Below, piece by piece: positions 36,445-46,056 of a stretch of DNA of 64,000 nt. A program made the position numbers and the translations under genes. The DNA is from CAVQBP01 sp963740945. Lineage in GTDB: Bacteria; Bacteroidota; Ignavibacteria; Ignavibacteriales; Ignavibacteriaceae. The notes beneath the pieces are model-generated. The model saw only the letters and a program-made list of their open reading frames with translations, had not been told where the DNA came from and did not search any database. The stretch is from the NCBI GenBank assembly GCA_963740945.1, contig CAVUGE010000018.1, positions 124,001-188,000 of the forward strand, written 5' to 3'. The first letter of the stretch is position 1, and each line of letters begins with the position of its first letter.

Positions 36445-38082
36445 TCAATAATCTTTACTTATATATTCACATTTATCCGGAATTCCCGGTTTAACTAATA
36501 AAGTTTCTTCTCTTAAAAGTGCAACCTTCCCGGCTTCCATTCCTTTTTTCTTTACGACATATTTTTTTAAAGTAAACGATACAGGAACAGTACCTGCCGT
36601 TTTTGCTTTACTATGAAATGCAGCTAATGATGCGGCTTTCTTTAAAATATTTTTCGGAATATCCTCTTTGGCATTATCAACCCGAAGAATTAAATGTGAA
36701 CCTGGAACACCCCTTGCATGAAACCAATAATCATTCTGCTTGGCAAATTTTATAGTTAGCAAGTCATTGTTCTTACTGTCTCTCCCGACATAAACATTAT
36801 ATTTACTTTCAATTAAGTAATGTTTAAACTTGTTTTGAATTTCATCATCATAATGTTTATTGGATTCCTCTTTAATATTTAACTCTTTCATAATTGTGAT
36901 ATAGTCCTCCGGTTCTTGTGCTTCCTCAAATTTCTTTTCGATAATTTTTAAATGTATATATTTATTTGAAGTATCATTAAATAACTCTTGCGATTTTTCA
37001 TATTTAATATGATCATTTTTCGCTTTATCAAAATAACTGTCAATATTTCTTTTAGGAGAAAGAGTTTCATTTAATTTAATAGAGATTCGTTTATTCTCAT
37101 TATAAATATCCTCCAAATCTATTGCGGTCATTCCTTTATGAATTAATGAAATGTTTATTAATAATAAATTCCCAAGTCTTTGATATTCACTTTCATTACT
37201 CCCTTTTTCCAATATTCCTTTTAGTTTATTCAGCTTTGAGGATAAATGTGATAATTCTTTATCCAGATATTTTTGTATCATCTTCTTTTTGCCTGATAAA
37301 TGTTCGAAATATATTTTCTTTGATATAAAAGAGTTAAGAGCATTAATTAGATTTTCAAAAAATATTTTTTCTGAATAAGGAAAAATATTAAATGAAGAAA
37401 CTCCCAAATAAACCTGCAATGATTTCCAATCCACAAATACGGTTGGCTTCTCATAAAAGATTTCTTTGATAACTTTTGAAAGTTGTTCAGCTATCTCCTC
37501 TTTGTTTTCTCTAAATATCCGTGATTTTACTTCGGAAATAATATCATTTCCGACAATGGGATATTTTGTTTTCAATCCTTTCCAGGTATCATCGTTATAA
37601 GCAAGTTGAAATTGAAGGGTATTCAATTTATTTATAAAAATAACAGATTCCATTTCTTTAATAAATTCGTACCGGTCAAAATCATCAGGCGGAGTCTTAA
37701 AACTGTTCAAATTATTATTGTTTGAATGAAAATGAATATTGGTATATTTCCCTCGTATTGCAAAATAAATCGAGTTTGATTCTAATTTTATTTTTAAAGT
37801 TCTGTCTTCTGCTGCAATTTCCAAATACAATAATTTTGAAGGGAGAAACTCCGTAAAAAAATCGATTGTATTTTTTTTAGCTCTGTAATAAGAATCCCTG
37901 AAGTTGATATAGGGAAATCCCGGATTAACTGAGATTTCTAAAAAAATTATCCCTCCATCATTTTTAATTTCCAGTATGAGTTTGTCCTTTTCCTGAGAAA
38001 ATACTGATAATAGAATGGAATTATTTAAAATGGAATTTATTTCAACAATGAATCTATTTAGAAAAAAATAGTTCTTATACAT
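36445..38082 (-). CDS. rqcH: RqcH/NFACT-family ribosome quality control protein
   Basis: A 545-residue NFACT protein, homologous to bacterial RqcH and eukaryotic Rqc2, which binds stalled 50S subunits and recruits alanyl-tRNA to add C-terminal alanine tails. The N-terminal NFACT-N domain contains the Asp-Arg pair (D93-R94 in AAEDRTL), which is needed for tailing in RqcH. A coiled-coil middle (about 270-390) follows. The NFACT-R domain (about 425-540) has DYWFHARGVPGSHLIL. Function by homology; symbol used on that basis. Confidence 0.85.
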   Translation of the reverse strand: MYKNYFFLNRFIVEINSILNNSILLSVFSQEKDKLILEIKNDGGIIFLEISVNPGFPYINFRDSYYRAKKNTIDFFTEFLPSKLLYLEIAAEDRTLKIKLESNSIYFAIRGKYTNIHFHSNNNNLNSFKTPPDDFDRYEFIKEMESVIFINKLNTLQFQLAYNDDTWKGLKTKYPIVGNDIISEVKSRIFRENKEEIAEQLSKVIKEIFYEKPTVFVDWKSLQVYLGVSSFNIFPYSEKIFFENLINALNSFISKKIYFEHLSGKKKMIQKYLDKELSHLSSKLNKLKGILEKGSNESEYQRLGNLLLINISLIHKGMTAIDLEDIYNENKRISIKLNETLSPKRNIDSYFDKAKNDHIKYEKSQELFNDTSNKYIHLKIIEKKFEEAQEPEDYITIMKELNIKEESNKHYDDEIQNKFKHYLIESKYNVYVGRDSKNNDLLTIKFAKQNDYWFHARGVPGSHLILRVDNAKEDIPKNILKKAASLAAFHSKAKTAGTVPVSFTLKKYVVKKKGMEAGKVALLREETLLVKPGIPDKCEYISKDY

Positions 38083-38111
38083 GTTTTAAAAGTTATATTA
38101 AAACCAGGCAT

Positions 38112-38141
38112 AAAAAAAGGGTTGAATATAAATCCAACCCT
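38112..38141 (-). terminator. Intrinsic terminator of the POT transporter gene
   Basis: On the minus strand AGGGTTGG and the complementary CCAACCCT arm (38118-38141) enclose a short AT-rich loop and are followed by seven T residues. It is a textbook intrinsic terminator located 21 bases beyond the POT transporter stop and before the NFACT gene. Confidence 0.85.
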
Positions 38142-38162
38142 ATTCATTCATAATTACAAATT

Positions 38163-39809
38163 TTATGTAGTTGAACCGGTTCTGGCTTTTACAATTGAAT
38201 CAAGAGACTTTATTCTTAAAAATATAAAAATTCCACCTATAAAAGCCGCTACAGTCAACAATAGGAAGAAGATTGATTTATCTGTGAAAGTATCCCAATA
38301 ACTTGCAAGTATCCCTGCGGCTTTTCCTCCTAACGAAGTTGATAAGAACCAGCCCCCCATCATTAACGCCGTAGTTCTTGCAGGGGCAAGTTTTGAAACT
38401 AATGATAATCCGATCGGGCTCAGGAATAATTCACTAACAGTAAAAACACCATAAGTAACAAAAAGCCAAATAGCTGCGGTTTTATGTGTATATACAGAAG
38501 GAACAGACATAATTGCAAATACCATTACCAGTGAGGACAAACCAGAAATAAATAAAGCATAGCCAAATTTTGAAGCAGTCGAGGGTTCTTTATTACGTTT
38601 TGCTAACCAGCTAAAAAATCCAACTAATAATGGAGTCAACATTATAATGAAAAAAGGATTAATAGATTGAAATAGTTCCGCGTTAGCTACCTTTATATTC
38701 TTACCCTGCTGCGGCCATTGAGATTTGGGTAAATTATTAAAATAGGGATTCGGACCTTCAACCATTACGGGCTCTCCGGTACTGTCGGTAACAATCCGTA
38801 AATATTTATCAACTTCCGGAACTAAGCGTGGTTTTGTATTTACACTTTGCAGCATGTCTACAACTTGTGCCGGTTTTTCCAGGACAGGAGCAATCTCACG
38901 GTTGGTATAATTCTCTGCCCAGATTGTCAAACCTGTAGCATTTTGATTATAGATTGTCCAAAAGATAATTGAAATAGTAAAGATAAAAAGTAATGCGCCT
39001 ATGCTCCTTTTATCATCTCCTCCTGCTCTAAGCCATAAAGAAATGTAAAATGCTACAATCGGAACACAAGCAAATATAAATGCGTCATTTGAGTTCGAAC
39101 CGAATAGATTATTTGGAATTATCCATCCGATAATTGCAAAAACGATAGCTGGAAGAAAGACATATAAAAATATTTTCATCATAGGCATATCTTCTTTTTC
39201 CATCGGTTTTCTAACATCTGCATATTTTACGTGTTTTAACCCGGTTGATAACCAAATTAAAGCAATTACAAGTCCAACACCGGCAGCGGAAAAAGCATAC
39301 CCCCAGCCATATTTATTTCTTAAATATGCTGCAACAAAATTACATATAAGGGCACCTATATTTATACCCATATAAAATATATTATATGCATTGTCCTTTA
39401 ATGGTTTAAGTTCATCTTTATTATAAATAATTCCGAGAATTGTACTAATGTTGGGTTTAAAAAATCCATTCCCGATAATTATTAAGCCAAGTGAAACGAA
39501 TAATGCAGTATCACCTGGAAAAGCTAATCCGAAATAACCTGCTGCCATTAAGCTGCCGCCGATATATATAGACTTTATATATCCCAAATAACGATCTGCA
39601 ATTAAACCGCCAATGAACGGGGTTAGGTACACAAGTGCGATAAAAGAACCGACAATATCCGCAGCAGTTCTAACATCAAAGCCTTTACCGCCGGTTGTTG
39701 TATTCGTTAAATAAAGAAGTAAAATTCCTACCATTAAATAATAACCGAAACGCTCCCACATCTCAGTAAAAAAGAGTACATATAGCCCTTTGGGGTGCTT
39801 TTTGAACAT
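38163..39809 (-). CDS. Proton-dependent oligopeptide transporter (POT/PTR2 family)
   Basis: Inner-membrane symporter of di- and tripeptides driven by protons, in the major facilitator superfamily. The first helix carries the ExxERF motif as EMWERFGYY (about residues 16-24). Later come GGLIADRYLG (about 65-74) and GNGFFKPNIST, a POT signature. A large hydrophilic insertion (about residues 300-380) between helices is seen in many Bacteroidota POT proteins. At 548 residues it is full length. GAGGT lies seven bases before the ATG. Confidence 0.92.
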   Translation of the reverse strand: MFKKHPKGLYVLFFTEMWERFGYYLMVGILLLYLTNTTTGGKGFDVRTAADIVGSFIALVYLTPFIGGLIADRYLGYIKSIYIGGSLMAAGYFGLAFPGDTALFVSLGLIIIGNGFFKPNISTILGIIYNKDELKPLKDNAYNIFYMGINIGALICNFVAAYLRNKYGWGYAFSAAGVGLVIALIWLSTGLKHVKYADVRKPMEKEDMPMMKIFLYVFLPAIVFAIIGWIIPNNLFGSNSNDAFIFACVPIVAFYISLWLRAGGDDKRSIGALLFIFTISIIFWTIYNQNATGLTIWAENYTNREIAPVLEKPAQVVDMLQSVNTKPRLVPEVDKYLRIVTDSTGEPVMVEGPNPYFNNLPKSQWPQQGKNIKVANAELFQSINPFFIIMLTPLLVGFFSWLAKRNKEPSTASKFGYALFISGLSSLVMVFAIMSVPSVYTHKTAAIWLFVTYGVFTVSELFLSPIGLSLVSKLAPARTTALMMGGWFLSTSLGGKAAGILASYWDTFTDKSIFFLLLTVAAFIGGIFIFLRIKSLDSIVKARTGSTT

Positions 39810-39976
39810 TAGCCTACCTCACTTAATTTCTAGCCAACAGCTATTTAATAAAAAAATAATAAACGCTAATTTAGGAAAGTAATTACAGTTTTACCACATT
39901 TTAATTCAATATTTACTCCATTTTTAATTGTTCCACAACTAACAAAAAAACATGATTGTTCTATATTTTTAATAAT

Positions 39977-40101
39977 TCAACCTTAAAAAACTTAACGAAA
40001 TAGCGTAGGTTTTCAGCCATTTTTTTGCTTTTAAGCTATTTATTTTTAATAGAGCCGATATTTATCCCTCCTTTTAAAAGATCATCCCTTAAAATCGATT
40101 T
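39977..40101. repeat. Dispersed intergenic repeat B, copy 1
   Basis: Shares the line ACGAAATAGCGTAGGTTTTC and a following ATTTTTT, TAAGC, GAGCC and terminal AAAATCGATTT with 59522-59647, in the same order and spacing. It occupies most of the non-coding gap (39810-40162) between the POT transporter and rsmD. No gene is visible in the rest of that gap. Confidence 0.75.
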
Positions 40102-40162
40102 CTGTTTCAATGAATATGGCAGCCTCTAAACTCGGAAAGTTTATCTTGGAAGAATTTCAGAA

Positions 40163-40716
40163 TTAAAAATTTCCTTTTATTTCATATAAACAAGCATCCC
40201 CGATTATTTTGAAAGGTTCAACATTCAAATTCAAAATATCTTTTCCCCTTGTTTGAATAGAACGTTCTATTACTATAAAACCATTTTCATTTATGAAATT
40301 ATTTTGGATTAAATTTTTAACAACTTCATAGACATCATCTTTAAAAAGGGGGGATCTGCAAGTATGAGATCATAGTGTACTTTATTCTTCCGATAAGAAT
40401 ATTTTAATACCTCCATTCTGAAAACAGAACATTGAGAATCTGCTCCAAGAGAAGATATATTTTTTATTAGATTTTTATATATAAATAAATTTTTTTCTAC
40501 AAAATCGATTTCATTTGATCCACGGCTTAAACATTCCAATCCTAAAGCACCTGAACCGGAATAAAGATCAAGGACCTTAATTCCTTCAAAATTTATTTTA
40601 TTATTTAAAATATTGAATAAAGTCTCACGGACACGGTCGGTTGTAGGTCTTATTTCTTTTGATTGAGGAACTTTAATTAATCTTCCCTTAAATTTCCCTG
40701 ATATAATTCTCATCAT
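40163..40716 (-). CDS. rsmD: 16S rRNA (guanine-966-N2)-methyltransferase RsmD, with a one-base frameshift
   Basis: Methylates N2 of G966 in 16S rRNA. The first frame (40309-40716, 135 residues) has GKFKGRLIKVP, RPTTDRVRETLFNIL, the SAM loop LDLYSGSGALGLE and the catalytic DPPF, then goes out of frame. A second frame to 40165 continues with DDVYEVVKNLI, FIVIERS and a normal C-terminus, giving about 184 residues, the family's usual size. The break lies at a run of C and T residues (about 40345-40360); one missing T restores it. As with murC, an indel error in a homopolymer is likely. Confidence 0.85.
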
Positions 40717-40744
40717 AAAAAACTTTGTTATTAAGAGGGAAGAA

Positions 40745-41671
40745 TTAGGTTAACCGGTATGCAATTCCGGCAGAAGGAGAGAACAGGTTAAATTTAGTTT
40801 TATAAAAGTTATTATTAAATAGGTTATTGTTTGGTATTATCCGGTCGAATGGATTAAACTGCGTAAACTTAATACCCGAATCTTCACTCAAACTATCTAC
40901 AATTTGCGGAGTTATTTCATCCCCGCTAATAAATGCGCAGTCTACGACTCCCGGATTTATTTTAAGAACATTGTTATGGTTTAATTCATTTTTTAAATGA
41001 TCTGATATTTCCCTCACACTATTTATAGGTATTAATTTGTAATAAATTAATTTCCCATGCAGTGCAAATAAAACAGATAAATTTTTACTATTAAAATAAA
41101 CGCTTAGTGTAAGGTTTTTATCATTAAAATTATTATTGATAGATAAAGATTTTTCCGATGCAATATGTATATTATCTACAAACTTAAGCTTAAATTTATT
41201 ATTGACACAAATTTCATTGAGCATCTTTAAATATTTTCTCTGCGTAGCCAGAATCAATGCCGTATTTACATTAGAATATTCATTCTTATCTATTTCTAAA
41301 AATTGAATCACCAGATCCTTTACATTTAGAAAAGGATAAAGTAATGAAAATTCCCATCTGAATTCTTCTATTAGATCATTATGAAGAAGTGTCGATTCAT
41401 ACGGAATCTGCATAGTATATAATAATTCAAATGGGAGGGTAAAAGAAATATGTTTGGCTGTTAAGGTTTTTTTAAGTAATAATTCGTTTATAGCAGCCTG
41501 AATTAACGAACTTATTTTTGTCACCTTATCGGTGTTAAAATTCAAAGTTTCATTAAAATACGCTTCATCCAAATTATCCAGTTCAAACCGGTCATTCTTT
41601 CTTACAATTTCAACTAACTGCAGTTTTGAATTTGTAATAGTGAGACCGGCATGATTTTCAAATACAGCCAT
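40745..41671 (-). CDS. PilM-like actin-fold protein
   Basis: A 308-residue protein resembling the type IV pilus assembly ATPase-fold protein PilM: short N-terminal GLTITNSKLQLVEI strand pair, ISFTLPFELLYTMQIP, then EEFRWEFSLLYP, the region before the second subdomain. It lacks obvious nucleotide-binding glycine motifs, so activity is uncertain. It is co-directional and closely spaced with two membrane-anchored proteins (41682, 42270), as a PilM/PilN/PilO-like set would be, but no pilin or secretin is in the window. Confidence 0.65.
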   Translation of the reverse strand: MAVFENHAGLTITNSKLQLVEIVRKNDRFELDNLDEAYFNETLNFNTDKVTKISSLIQAAINELLLKKTLTAKHISFTLPFELLYTMQIPYESTLLHNDLIEEFRWEFSLLYPFLNVKDLVIQFLEIDKNEYSNVNTALILATQRKYLKMLNEICVNNKFKLKFVDNIHIASEKSLSINNNFNDKNLTLSVYFNSKNLSVLFALHGKLIYYKLIPINSVREISDHLKNELNHNNVLKINPGVVDCAFISGDEITPQIVDSLSEDSGIKFTQFNPFDRIIPNNNLFNNNFYKTKFNLFSPSAGIAYRLT

Positions 41672-41681
41672 ATTTTTGTAG

Positions 41682-42236
41682 TTACTCCCACGAAGCAGTA
41701 TTTTTTAAAGCTTCATCAGTTTTACTTCCGACTGATCCGTATCCATCCGGATCCTCAAGGTAATATAAATTTCCCATTTTTGTTACAGAATCAATACGCG
41801 TTATTTTTCCAGTTCGATTAATCACAGTATCCGCAGATAATGATGTATCAACTTCTAAAAAATATTTTTGGTGGGTAACAGGGGAAAAATAAAGACTGTC
41901 CGGTGTAAAGTTTCCGGAAGTCAAAGGAACAAATGGATTTGCCGGCCTTCTAGATAATGAATCATATGCATTCATAATACTATCAACCATAGGGCTGGTT
42001 TTAATAAAAGTAACTAAACTATCTAAATTTCCTGTAAATTTACCAAACTTTTGCTGCCAGAGAATCTCAGCTTCTTTTAAGTTTTTCATCCTAAGATGAG
42101 ATTCACTTTTATAGTGTTCTTGTAATTCAACAGCATTTTTGGGATCAATGATTGCAACTTTTATTAATACAAGTGCAAGTATTATAATTACGATGTATAA
42201 ACCAATATTAATGTACCAGGGTTCGCGTTTGTTCAT
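41682..42236 (-). CDS. Single-pass membrane protein of the PilM-like cluster
   Basis: A 184-residue protein with one transmembrane helix (about residues 10-28), a helical segment rich in charged residues (AEILWQQKFGKFTGNLDSL), and a C-terminal part with conserved-looking PDGYGSVG. It has a strong GGAGG four bases before ATG. Ten bases separate it from the PilM-like gene. The arrangement suggests a PilN/PilO-type or pseudopilin-like partner, but I cannot place it in a family. Confidence 0.65.
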   Translation of the reverse strand: MNKREPWYINIGLYIVIIILALVLIKVAIIDPKNAVELQEHYKSESHLRMKNLKEAEILWQQKFGKFTGNLDSLVTFIKTSPMVDSIMNAYDSLSRRPANPFVPLTSGNFTPDSLYFSPVTHQKYFLEVDTSLSADTVINRTGKITRIDSVTKMGNLYYLEDPDGYGSVGSKTDEALKNTASWE

Positions 42237-42269
42237 TTTTCCTCCGGAGCTAAAAAAATTTGTTTTTAT

Positions 42270-42764
42270 TTATTCAATATATAAATACTTTTTGATTTTA
42301 TTGAATTTTGAAGTTCCAATTCCTTTTACTTTAAGAATTTCTTCAAGTTTCCCAAATTTACTGATTTTATCCCGAAATCTTATAATGTTCCCCGCAGTAA
42401 CCTTTCCTATTCCGGGAAGTTTTATTAAATCCTCTATGGAAGCTGTATTTATGTTTAGACTTTTTTCTGGGGGTACGTCTTTTTTATTTTTTTTAAAATT
42501 TATTTCGTTAAAATCTAAAACTTCCTGCTTATAGTCAACAACTTTATTAGCTATTTCTTTATTACTATGTGAACTATCCTGAATTCCTGAGTATTCAAAC
42601 AGGCTGTCCTGTTTAGTATAATCAAATACTTGTAATTTTTCATTCTCTTTTTGAATTACAAAATATTTTACGCCAAATCCTATTATAAAAATAATAATAA
42701 GAAATAAAACGACCTTAATTTCTGTCTCTGTAAACCCTATTTTCTCTGAAATTTTTTTAAGCAT
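42270..42764 (-). CDS. Membrane-anchored helix-hairpin-helix protein (ComEA-like)
   Basis: One N-terminal transmembrane helix (about residues 17-34), a charged linker, then two helix-hairpin-helix motifs (LPGIGKVTAGNII and VKGIGTSKFNKI; about residues 103-164). LNINTAS before the first is the characteristic ComEA entry. Such proteins bind double-stranded DNA in the periplasm during uptake. Its neighbour is the PilM-like cluster, so DNA uptake or pilus linkage is plausible. No ribosome-binding site is apparent. Confidence 0.75.
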   Translation of the reverse strand: MLKKISEKIGFTETEIKVVLFLIIIFIIGFGVKYFVIQKENEKLQVFDYTKQDSLFEYSGIQDSSHSNKEIANKVVDYKQEVLDFNEINFKKNKKDVPPEKSLNINTASIEDLIKLPGIGKVTAGNIIRFRDKISKFGKLEEILKVKGIGTSKFNKIKKYLYIE

Positions 42765-42843
42765 TAAAAGAGAAATATTGAGTATTAACGCTAATTTGCC
42801 TGCCCTCTGAAATCTTAGTACAACGAAACGTTTCTATTTAATT

Positions 42844-43992
42844 TTATAATCCAAACTTGCTGAAAAACTTTTTCCCTGATTCACTTCCGTCCTTAAAATT
42901 AGGCATATCGGAAAGTTCCTTTAATAGTTCCTTTTCTTTTGAATTTAATTTTTTAGGTACTGCCAGATTTATTCGTACTATCTGATCACCGGAACCCGAA
43001 TGATTAAGGTGCCTGACTCCCTTATCTCTCATCTTAAGTAATTTACCCGGTTGCGTTCCGGGATCTATTTTCAATATAGCCTTTCCGTTTAATGTCGGAA
43101 CTTCAACTTCAGCTCCTAATGCAGCATCCGGAAAATTAATTTGAAGATCATAAACTACATCGTCTCCTTCGCGAACAAAGTATTCATGAGGTATTTCTTG
43201 AAAGATAACAATCACATCACCGGAGGGTCCTCCTCTTTTACCAATATTACCTTCACCTCTCAATGTCATATAACTGCCGTCATGAACACCTGGAGGAACG
43301 TTAACATTCAAAAACTTTTCATCCTGAATTCTTCCTTCTCCAAAACATTTTTTACATGGTGTATCTATAACAGATCCTTCACCGTTGCAGTTGTTGCATG
43401 TGGTTATGTTAACAAACTGTCCGAAAACTGACCGGGAAATTGTTTTTACTTCGCCAGTTCCCTGACAAACCGGACATGTTTTTGTTGATGTTCCTGTTTC
43501 AGCTCCGGAACCATTACATTCATCGCATTTTATCTGCTTTCTAATTTTTATTTTCTTTGAAGCACCTTCTGCTATTTCTTCAAGAGAAAGTTTTAAGGTA
43601 ATTTTTAAATCGGAACCGGGAATTCCATGTCCTCCTCTTGATCTGCTTCTTCTCTGACCTCCGCCAAAGAAATCGTCAAATATTGAAGAGCCCCCTCCGA
43701 AAATATCCGAAAAATGCGAAAAAATATCATTGATATCAGAAAATCCTTGCGAACCATAACCGCTGCCCCTTACGCCTTCATGCCCAAACCTGTCATATCT
43801 GGCTTTTTTATCATCATCACTTAATATTTCATAGGCTTCCGCAGCTTCCTTAAATTTTTCTTCTGAACTTTTATCATCCGGATTTCGATCTGGATGATAC
43901 TGCATAGCTAGTTTCCGGTATGCTTTTTTAAAATCATCTTTTGTAGCATTTCTATCTACCCCAAGAACTTCATAATAATCTCTTTTTGTCAT
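42844..43992 (-). CDS. dnaJ: Chaperone DnaJ
   Basis: Co-chaperone that delivers substrates to DnaK and stimulates its ATPase. The J domain holds HPD in MQYHPDRNPDD (about residues 31-41). A G/F-rich segment (about 75-125) is followed by four CxxCxGxG zinc repeats (CDECNGSG, CPVCQGTG, CNNCNGEG, CKKCFGEG; about 150-225) and the C-terminal substrate-binding domains. At 382 residues it is full length. AAGG precedes the ATG. It is third in the hrcA-grpE-dnaJ run; dnaK is not here. Confidence 0.96.
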   Translation of the reverse strand: MTKRDYYEVLGVDRNATKDDFKKAYRKLAMQYHPDRNPDDKSSEEKFKEAAEAYEILSDDDKKARYDRFGHEGVRGSGYGSQGFSDINDIFSHFSDIFGGGSSIFDDFFGGGQRRSRSRGGHGIPGSDLKITLKLSLEEIAEGASKKIKIRKQIKCDECNGSGAETGTSTKTCPVCQGTGEVKTISRSVFGQFVNITTCNNCNGEGSVIDTPCKKCFGEGRIQDEKFLNVNVPPGVHDGSYMTLRGEGNIGKRGGPSGDVIVIFQEIPHEYFVREGDDVVYDLQINFPDAALGAEVEVPTLNGKAILKIDPGTQPGKLLKMRDKGVRHLNHSGSGDQIVRINLAVPKKLNSKEKELLKELSDMPNFKDGSESGKKFFSKFGL

Positions 43993-44001
43993 ATAACCTT
44001 A

Positions 44002-44652
44002 TTATTTATTTGAATTATCTCTATTTTGTTCTGAATGTGAACTTGAATCTTCAGCATAATCTTCACTGACTATTACTTTTGAATGACGGATTACTTTATC
44101 TTTATAAAAATAACCTTTTTCTATTTCATCAAGGACCGTATGAGGTTCAACTTTTTCCGACTTTCTTTGCATAAGAGCTTCATGAAACTCAACACTAAAT
44201 GGTTTTCCCACTGCATCAATCTTCTTTACCCCCTGTTCAGAGAGTATTTTCATCAGTTTATCATATATTAATTGAATCCCTTTCTTAATAGATTCTACAT
44301 CTTTTGCCGAATCCATATGTTCGATAGATCTTTCAAAATCGTCTACAACAGGGAGCAGTTTAACAATAAATGTTTCCGCAGAATACTTCAAAAGATTTAT
44401 CTGATCATTTTCTGTTCTTCTTTTATAATTTTCGAATTCAGCAGCTTTCCTTAATAATTTATCTCTTAAATCTGCAATCTCATTTTCAAGCTGTCCGACT
44501 TTTACAAGTATCTCTTCTTCTTTTCCTAATAAATTTTTATCCAATTCCTTATTTAATTCATTTTCATCTTCAATTTTATCCATATAATCTTCCTGATTTG
44601 TATTATTTTGTTCCTCTTTATTATTTTTTTCATCATTCTTGTTTTTTTTCAT
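44002..44652 (-). CDS. grpE: Nucleotide exchange factor GrpE
   Basis: Promotes ADP release from DnaK. A long N-terminal charged coil (about residues 1-70, rich in N, K and E) is followed by the family core: LRDKLLRKAAEFENYKRR, LLPVVDDFERS, and the C-terminal beta domain with FHEAL and GYFYKDKVIRHSKVIVS. At 216 residues it is normal. A clear AAGGAG site is present. It lies between hrcA and dnaJ. Confidence 0.96.
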   Translation of the reverse strand: MKKNKNDEKNNKEEQNNTNQEDYMDKIEDENELNKELDKNLLGKEEEILVKVGQLENEIADLRDKLLRKAAEFENYKRRTENDQINLLKYSAETFIVKLLPVVDDFERSIEHMDSAKDVESIKKGIQLIYDKLMKILSEQGVKKIDAVGKPFSVEFHEALMQRKSEKVEPHTVLDEIEKGYFYKDKVIRHSKVIVSEDYAEDSSSHSEQNRDNSNK

Positions 44653-44674
44653 GTGTTACTCCTTATTTGGTAGT

Positions 44675-45709
44675 TCATTTTAAAATCTCTGTCAGCATTT
44701 TTGCCATGTAATCAACAATAGCAATAATTTTTGGATATTCCATCCTCTTTGGCCCTATAACCCCAAGAGTTCCGGAGACATCCCCAACCTGGTACTCTTT
44801 TGTTACAAGGCTGTAATCGTCCAGTTTTTTATCTTCGTTCTCCGAACCAATAGAGATAAACACCTGATCATCCGTTTTATTAAACTTATCCAAAATGTGA
44901 ATAATAATATCTTTATCTTCTATCAATTCAATCACACTTTGAAAGCTGCCCGGATTTTCAAATTCCGGCTGTTTAATCACATTTTTTGCTCCTGTAATAA
45001 CCAGATTATCTGTTTTTCTAACATCATTGAATATTTTATCCATCGAATCAATAAATAATCTTATTATCGGCTGATGGTCATCTTCAATATCTTTCATTCT
45101 CTCCGTAAAAGAAGCTCTTATTTCTTTAAGAGTCAATCCGCTTAATCTTTCACTTAATAACCTCTGAACGGATTCTATTTGCGAAGGATTAATCTGTGAG
45201 GTTAACTCTAAAGTGATTGTTTTTACCAAACCGGCTTTTATACTGAGTACAACTAAAATACGGGTTGAAGAGAGAGTGATAATCTGCAGTTTTTCTAAAA
45301 TTCCGGATTCAAGCTTCGGATAGGAAACACATGCGAGTTGTTTTGTAATGCTACTAAGAAGAATAGAAGTAATCCTTAAAAGCTCATCCGTTTCAATCAT
45401 ATTTGCTTCTAATTCTTTATTAATAAATCCTTTTTCAGAATTTCTAAGCTTTTGGATATCTATAAGAGTATCAACATAAAACCGGTATCCTTTATCCGTA
45501 GGGACTCTTCCAGCTGAAGTATGCGGATGATTAATAAACCCGGATTCTTCCAGATCAGACATAATATTCCTTACTGTAGCTGCTGAAATACCTATATTAT
45601 AATGCTTGGTTATATTCCGGGAGCCAACCGGAGAGGCAGTCAGAATAAATTGCTGAATAATATATCTGAGAATGTTTTTCTCTCGTTCGTTTAATTCTTC
45701 ATGCGGCAT
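44675..45709 (-). CDS. hrcA: Heat-inducible transcription repressor HrcA
   Basis: Repressor of heat-shock operons that binds CIRCE elements. The N-terminal winged helix shows LRYIIQQFILTASPVGSRNITKHY and SAATVRNIMSDLEESGFI (about residues 14-60), followed by HTSAGRVPTDKGYRFYVD, a diagnostic HrcA stretch. At 344 residues it is full length. It leads the hrcA-grpE-dnaJ set. I find no CIRCE inverted repeat in the 350 bases upstream, so local autoregulation is not supported by what I can see. Confidence 0.95.
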   Translation of the reverse strand: MPHEELNEREKNILRYIIQQFILTASPVGSRNITKHYNIGISAATVRNIMSDLEESGFINHPHTSAGRVPTDKGYRFYVDTLIDIQKLRNSEKGFINKELEANMIETDELLRITSILLSSITKQLACVSYPKLESGILEKLQIITLSSTRILVVLSIKAGLVKTITLELTSQINPSQIESVQRLLSERLSGLTLKEIRASFTERMKDIEDDHQPIIRLFIDSMDKIFNDVRKTDNLVITGAKNVIKQPEFENPGSFQSVIELIEDKDIIIHILDKFNKTDDQVFISIGSENEDKKLDDYSLVTKEYQVGDVSGTLGVIGPKRMEYPKIIAIVDYMAKMLTEILK

Positions 45710-46056
45710 AGTTTTTTAACTTTTCTCTCTCAATTTTACAAATATATTAAAAATAATGGAAATTTTTAATTAAAATTAAATGGATGTACTATTTTTATCA
45801 ATAATTGTTCCAAAATAAAACACTCTAACTTTTCAAAATAGTAAGAATCCAAACTAATTTAATACTTTTTACCAATTCCGGTTTCTTAAACTTGCTCTTG
45901 CACTTGCTCATGCTCTTTGGTTACCCACCGGAGCTTTAGCGTAAGTGGGCACTTCTTTACACTAACTTAACCTAATTTTAACACTCCCTTAACTTTCCAA
46001 ATACCTCATTTCCATATATTTACATTAATCAAATTAAAAAAATAAGGAGAATTTAG
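45710..46056. other. Intergenic region upstream of hrcA, with a short hexamer-like array
   Basis: AT-rich with no gene. A run of TTGCTC/TTGCAC-type hexamers (about 45888-45918) is the complement of the CAAGAG/CAAGTG array at 51862-51910. An ATG-proximal AAGGAG at 46043-46048 belongs to the next gene. CIRCE was sought and not found. Confidence 0.5.

Noticed and set aside
45710..46056. CIRCE element upstream of hrcA
   Set aside because: I looked for TTAGCACTC and GAGTGCTAA with a nine-base gap and found nothing close.
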